NCBI GenBank assembly: GCA_045544835.1 | Contig: JAZPZS010000010.1 | Location: 1-8,679 of the forward strand | DNA length: 8,679 nucleotides | Direction: 5' to 3' | Source: UBA1189 sp045544835 | Lineage (GTDB): Bacteria > Bacteroidota > Bacteroidia > Bacteroidales > Bacteroidaceae | In this document: positions 6,216 to 8,679 of the stretch, piece by piece | How the letters are laid out: every line of letters starts with the position of its first letter | Position numbering within the stretch: position 1 is the first letter of the stretch | The notes under the pieces: model-generated | The model's database searches: none | Told to the model about the DNA's origin: nothing | The model's input: only the letters and a program-made list of their open reading frames with translations | Position numbers and translations under genes: made by a program

Positions 6216-7450
6216 GACGAAGCCTGTGCCTCACCCTTACCCTATGCATGCTGACAGCTACCTACGGACAAAGCAATCCGAAGGTAAAGGACATGGAACA
6301 GCAGCGTAACCGACTTGAACAGCAGATATCCGAGTCGGAAAAACTATTGACATCAACCCAAAAAGATGTTGATAGTAAGTTGGCCCACCTCTCAGCACTC
6401 ACAGCACAGATTAAGAAACAGCAGCAATTTGTCAATCGTCTCGATGCCGACATTAAAGCCATAAACAAAGAACTCAAAAGCATAGAAGAACAGCTCACCA
6501 CCTTGCAAGCCGAACTCGAACGCCGCCGCAAGCATTATGCCCACGCGCTGCAATTGATGACCCATAAGAACACTTTCGAGAATCGCCTCATGTTCCTACT
6601 CTCGGCAGAGTCATTCAACCAGATGATACGCCGCATGCGTTACTTGCGCGAATACTCGGAATTTCAACAGAAACAGGGCGAACAGCTGATAGCACAGCAA
6701 CAAGAGCTAGACAATAAGCGCACCGAATTACGACATACCCAAGAAGCCAAAAAAGAACTCCTCAACAAACGTATAGAAGAAAAAAAAGCGCTTGACAAAA
6801 AGAAGGCCGAGCAAGACAAGCTCGTAGGTTCACTGAAGAAAAAGCAAAAAGACATACGCAACCGTATAGCACGCCAACAACGCGAACGAAACAAGCTCAA
6901 CGAACAGATTGAGCGCATTATCGAAGCCGAGATAGCCGCACAGGAGAAGGCCCAACGTGAAAAATCCCAATCCCCATCAGGCAACAAGAAAATGCCTGTC
7001 TACCACGAAAATGCCGCCGAGAAGAAGCTATCAGGTTCGTTAGAAAACAACAAGGGACGCTTGCCCGTGCCCATCACGGGTCCCTACCTAATCACCTCAC
7101 ACTACGGAGTCAACTACGTAGAAGGCATGAACAATGTGAAGTACAACAATCACGGAGTCGATGTCCGAGGTATGCAGAACTGCCATGCTCGCGCCATATT
7201 CGACGGAACCGTATCCTACATCTTTGAACATCCACAGATACAGGGCTCGTACATCGTCATGATTCGCCACGGCCAATACATCTCCGCTTACTTTAACCTC
7301 ACATCACTCAAAGTAAAGACGGGCGATAAGGTGAAAACAGGCAATCCCATCGGGGTAATACGCCCCGATGCCTCAGGCAACTACACCATGCCATTCCAGC
7401 TACGCAAGGGCACACAAAGCCTCAACCCTGAACAATGGGTGAACTTCTGA
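6212..7450 (+). CDS. EnvC-like coiled-coil protein with degenerate LytM (M23) domain
   Basis: A 412-residue periplasmic protein predicted to activate peptidoglycan hydrolases. I chose the ATG at 6212, not the upstream in-frame ATG at 6134, because it forms an ATGA overlap with the preceding stop and is followed at once by a signal peptide (MRRSLCLTLTL...TYG, cleavage before Gln20). Residues 24-255 form a long Lys/Glu/Gln-rich coiled coil; 284-412 are a LytM/M23 fold, beginning LPVPITGPYLITSHYGV. The zinc-binding residues are mostly missing. The HxxxD motif reads NHGVD, with Asn313 in the His position and only Asp317 kept; the YxHL position reads YFNL (Asn362); and HxHF reads TMPF (Thr392, Pro394). 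This matches E. coli EnvC, a non-enzymatic activator of amidases AmiA/AmiB at division sites, and not an active endopeptidase. The partner amidase is not in the window. Confidence 0.88.
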   Translation: MRRSLCLTLTLCMLTATYGQSNPKVKDMEQQRNRLEQQISESEKLLTSTQKDVDSKLAHLSALTAQIKKQQQFVNRLDADIKAINKELKSIEEQLTTLQAELERRRKHYAHALQLMTHKNTFENRLMFLLSAESFNQMIRRMRYLREYSEFQQKQGEQLIAQQQELDNKRTELRHTQEAKKELLNKRIEEKKALDKKKAEQDKLVGSLKKKQKDIRNRIARQQRERNKLNEQIERIIEAEIAAQEKAQREKSQSPSGNKKMPVYHENAAEKKLSGSLENNKGRLPVPITGPYLITSHYGVNYVEGMNNVKYNNHGVDVRGMQNCHARAIFDGTVSYIFEHPQIQGSYIVMIRHGQYISAYFNLTSLKVKTGDKVKTGNPIGVIRPDASGNYTMPFQLRKGTQSLNPEQWVNF

Positions 7451-7489
7451 TCATTCTAGAAGAAAGAGGAAAGGAAACAGAAGCAACCG

Positions 7490-7520
7490 TTTGTCAATCC
7501 ACAAAAAAGAAGTACTTTTG
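7490..7520 (+). promoter_or_regulatory. Consensus Bacteroidetes promoter of mutS
   Basis: TTTG at 7490-7493 and TACTTTTG at 7513-7520 match both the -33 and the -7 TAnnTTTG consensus exactly, with 19 bases between them. Transcription is expected to start about 7526-7530, leaving a 37-41-base A-rich leader before the mutS ATG at 7567. No intrinsic terminator is visible between the LytM gene stop (7450) and this promoter, so some readthrough from the upstream row is possible. Confidence 0.82.
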
Positions 7521-7566
7521 TGTTGACAATAATATCCTATAACAAACGATAACACAAAACCAAGAT

Positions 7567-8679
7567 ATGGCAGAAGATATAGTGATGACCCCGATGATGA
7601 AGCAGTTCCTGGAGCTTAAGGCAAAGCATCCCGATGCCATCATGCTGTTTCGTTGTGGCGACTTCTACGAGACCTACTCTACCGACGCTATCGTAGCCAG
7701 CGAGATACTGGGCATCACGCTCACCAAGCGTGCCAACGGCAAGGACAAGCAGCTCGAGATGGCGGGTTTCCCCTATCATGCGCTCGACACTTACCTGCCA
7801 AAGCTCGTGCGTGCAGGACGCCGCGTAGCCATCTGCGACCAATTGGAAGACCCCAAGATGACGAAGAAGCTCGTCAAGCGTGGCATCACGGAGCTGGTGA
7901 CACCGGGCGTGTCGATCAACGAGAATGTGCTCAACTATAAGGAGAATAACTTCCTCGCTGCCGTACACTTTGGTAAAGGAGCTTGCGGCGTATCTTTCCT
8001 GGATATTTCTACGGGTGAGTTCCTTACCGCCGAGGGACCCTTCGACTATATCGACAAACTGCTGGTCAACTTTGGGCCGAAGGAGATACTCTTTCAGCAT
8101 GGACTGCGTAACCAGTTTGAAAATATTTTCGGTACCAAATACTGCACCTTCGAGCTCGACGACTGGGCCTTCACCGAGTCGTTTGCCCGGGAAAAACTCA
8201 TCAAGCATTTCCAAGTAAAGAATCTCAAGGGATTCGGCATCGAGCACCTCAAGAATGGCATTGTAGCCTCAGGCGCTGTACTCCATTACTTGGAGGTAAC
8301 CCTGCATACACAGATCAAGCATATCACCACACTCTCGCGCATCGAGGAGGAGCGTTATGTGCGCCTCGACCGCTACACCGTGCGCAGCCTTGAGCTCGTC
8401 CATCCGATGAACGATGGGGGTAAGTCGCTGCTCGACGTCATCGACAAGACCATCAGTCCCATGGGCGCTCGCCTGCTCAAGCGCTGGGTAGTGTTTCCCC
8501 TCAAGGAGGTGCGCGCCATCAATGAGCGATTGGATATTGTGGAGTACTTCTTCCGCCATCCCGACTTCCGCGAACTGCTCGACGATGCCCTGCATCAGAT
8601 TGGCGACCTCGAGCGCATCATCTCCCGTGTGGCTGCTGGCCGCGTGTCGCCCCGCGAGGTGGTGCAGCTGAAGGTAGCG
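7567..8679 (+). CDS. mutS: DNA mismatch repair protein MutS (N-terminal 371 residues)
   Basis: The gene runs off the right edge with an open frame; 371 of roughly 870 residues are present. MutS binds base mismatches and small loops in DNA and recruits MutL. The N-terminus, MTPMMKQFLELKAKHPDA (7-24), leads into LFRCGDFYETYS, which carries the mismatch-wedging Phe-X-Glu motif (Phe33, Glu35). LGITLTKRANG, GFPYHALDTYLPKLVRAG and VAICDQLEDP complete mismatch-binding domain I (to about 115). TPGVSIN...GVSFLDISTGEF starts the connector domain II. From about residue 265 (RYVRLDRYTVRSLEL, then GGKSLLDVIDKTISPMGARLLKRWV) the core/lever domain III begins. The ATPase domain lies beyond the window. The ATG at 7567 is preferred over the in-frame ATG at 7585 because homologues usually have a short tail before TPMMKQ. 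No Shine-Dalgarno sequence is present; the leader is A-rich. Confidence 0.97.
   Translation, partial: MAEDIVMTPMMKQFLELKAKHPDAIMLFRCGDFYETYSTDAIVASEILGITLTKRANGKDKQLEMAGFPYHALDTYLPKLVRAGRRVAICDQLEDPKMTKKLVKRGITELVTPGVSINENVLNYKENNFLAAVHFGKGACGVSFLDISTGEFLTAEGPFDYIDKLLVNFGPKEILFQHGLRNQFENIFGTKYCTFELDDWAFTESFAREKLIKHFQVKNLKGFGIEHLKNGIVASGAVLHYLEVTLHTQIKHITTLSRIEEERYVRLDRYTVRSLELVHPMNDGGKSLLDVIDKTISPMGARLLKRWVVFPLKEVRAINERLDIVEYFFRHPDFRELLDDALHQIGDLERIISRVAAGRVSPREVVQLKVA

Noticed and set aside
7537..8247. Antisense open frame of 236 codons opposite mutS
   Set aside because: The + strand encodes unmistakable MutS motifs throughout; the antisense product has no recognisable domain and no promoter is seen.
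1..8679. Search for CRISPR repeats, insertion-sequence ends, tRNA genes, toxin-antitoxin or defence genes
   Set aside because: No regularly spaced repeats, terminal inverted repeats, cloverleaf-like sequence or defence-type domains were seen; all coding space is taken up by envelope, nucleotide and repair genes.

Overview
This window is a chromosomal segment of a Bacteroidota bacterium, most likely order Bacteroidales (Prevotellaceae or Bacteroidaceae; the genus cannot be fixed by eye). The reasons are the gene content and order (bamA end, ompH/skp paralogues, murI, dut, TPR lipoprotein, DUF4292-type lipoprotein, EnvC-like LytM protein, mutS), the absence of Shine-Dalgarno sequences, A-rich leaders, and promoters of the Bacteroidetes type (TTTG, a spacer of about 20 bases, TAnnTTTG). 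Base composition looks to be near 50% GC. Every convincing gene lies on the + strand and coding is dense; no gap exceeds about 165 bases. There are no mobile elements, tRNAs, rRNAs or CRISPR repeats.

Region 1 (1-2194) is an outer-membrane assembly block. It holds the last 99 codons of bamA, then three tandem, strongly diverged OmpH/Skp-like periplasmic chaperone genes (343-858, 947-1447, 1598-2104). A promoter precedes the second chaperone gene and a perfect 15-bp inverted repeat lies between the second and third. A strong intrinsic terminator at 2155-2194 closes the unit.

Region 2 (2203-7450) starts with a new promoter and carries murI (glutamate racemase, D-Glu for peptidoglycan), dut (dUTPase), a 580-residue TPR lipoprotein, a LolB-like/DUF4292 lipoprotein and a coiled-coil protein with a degenerate LytM domain. 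The last four are tightly packed (15-bp gap, 16-bp gap, then a 4-base ATGA overlap), which points to one transcript. Apart from dut, the theme is the cell envelope: peptidoglycan precursor supply, outer-membrane lipoprotein functions and control of peptidoglycan hydrolysis. The LytM protein has lost all but one of the expected zinc ligands, so it should be an activator of murein hydrolases and not an enzyme.

Region 3 (7490-8679) has a textbook Bacteroidetes promoter followed by the first 371 codons of mutS (mismatch repair), which runs off the window end.

Overall this is a conserved housekeeping/envelope locus and not an accessory island. I found no evidence for an undescribed defence or mobile system. 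The points most worth a second look are the inactive LytM protein and its two lipoprotein partners, the three acidic Skp paralogues, the T-tract-less hairpin at 1512-1547, and the uniform Gln at +1 of all four predicted signal peptidase I substrates.
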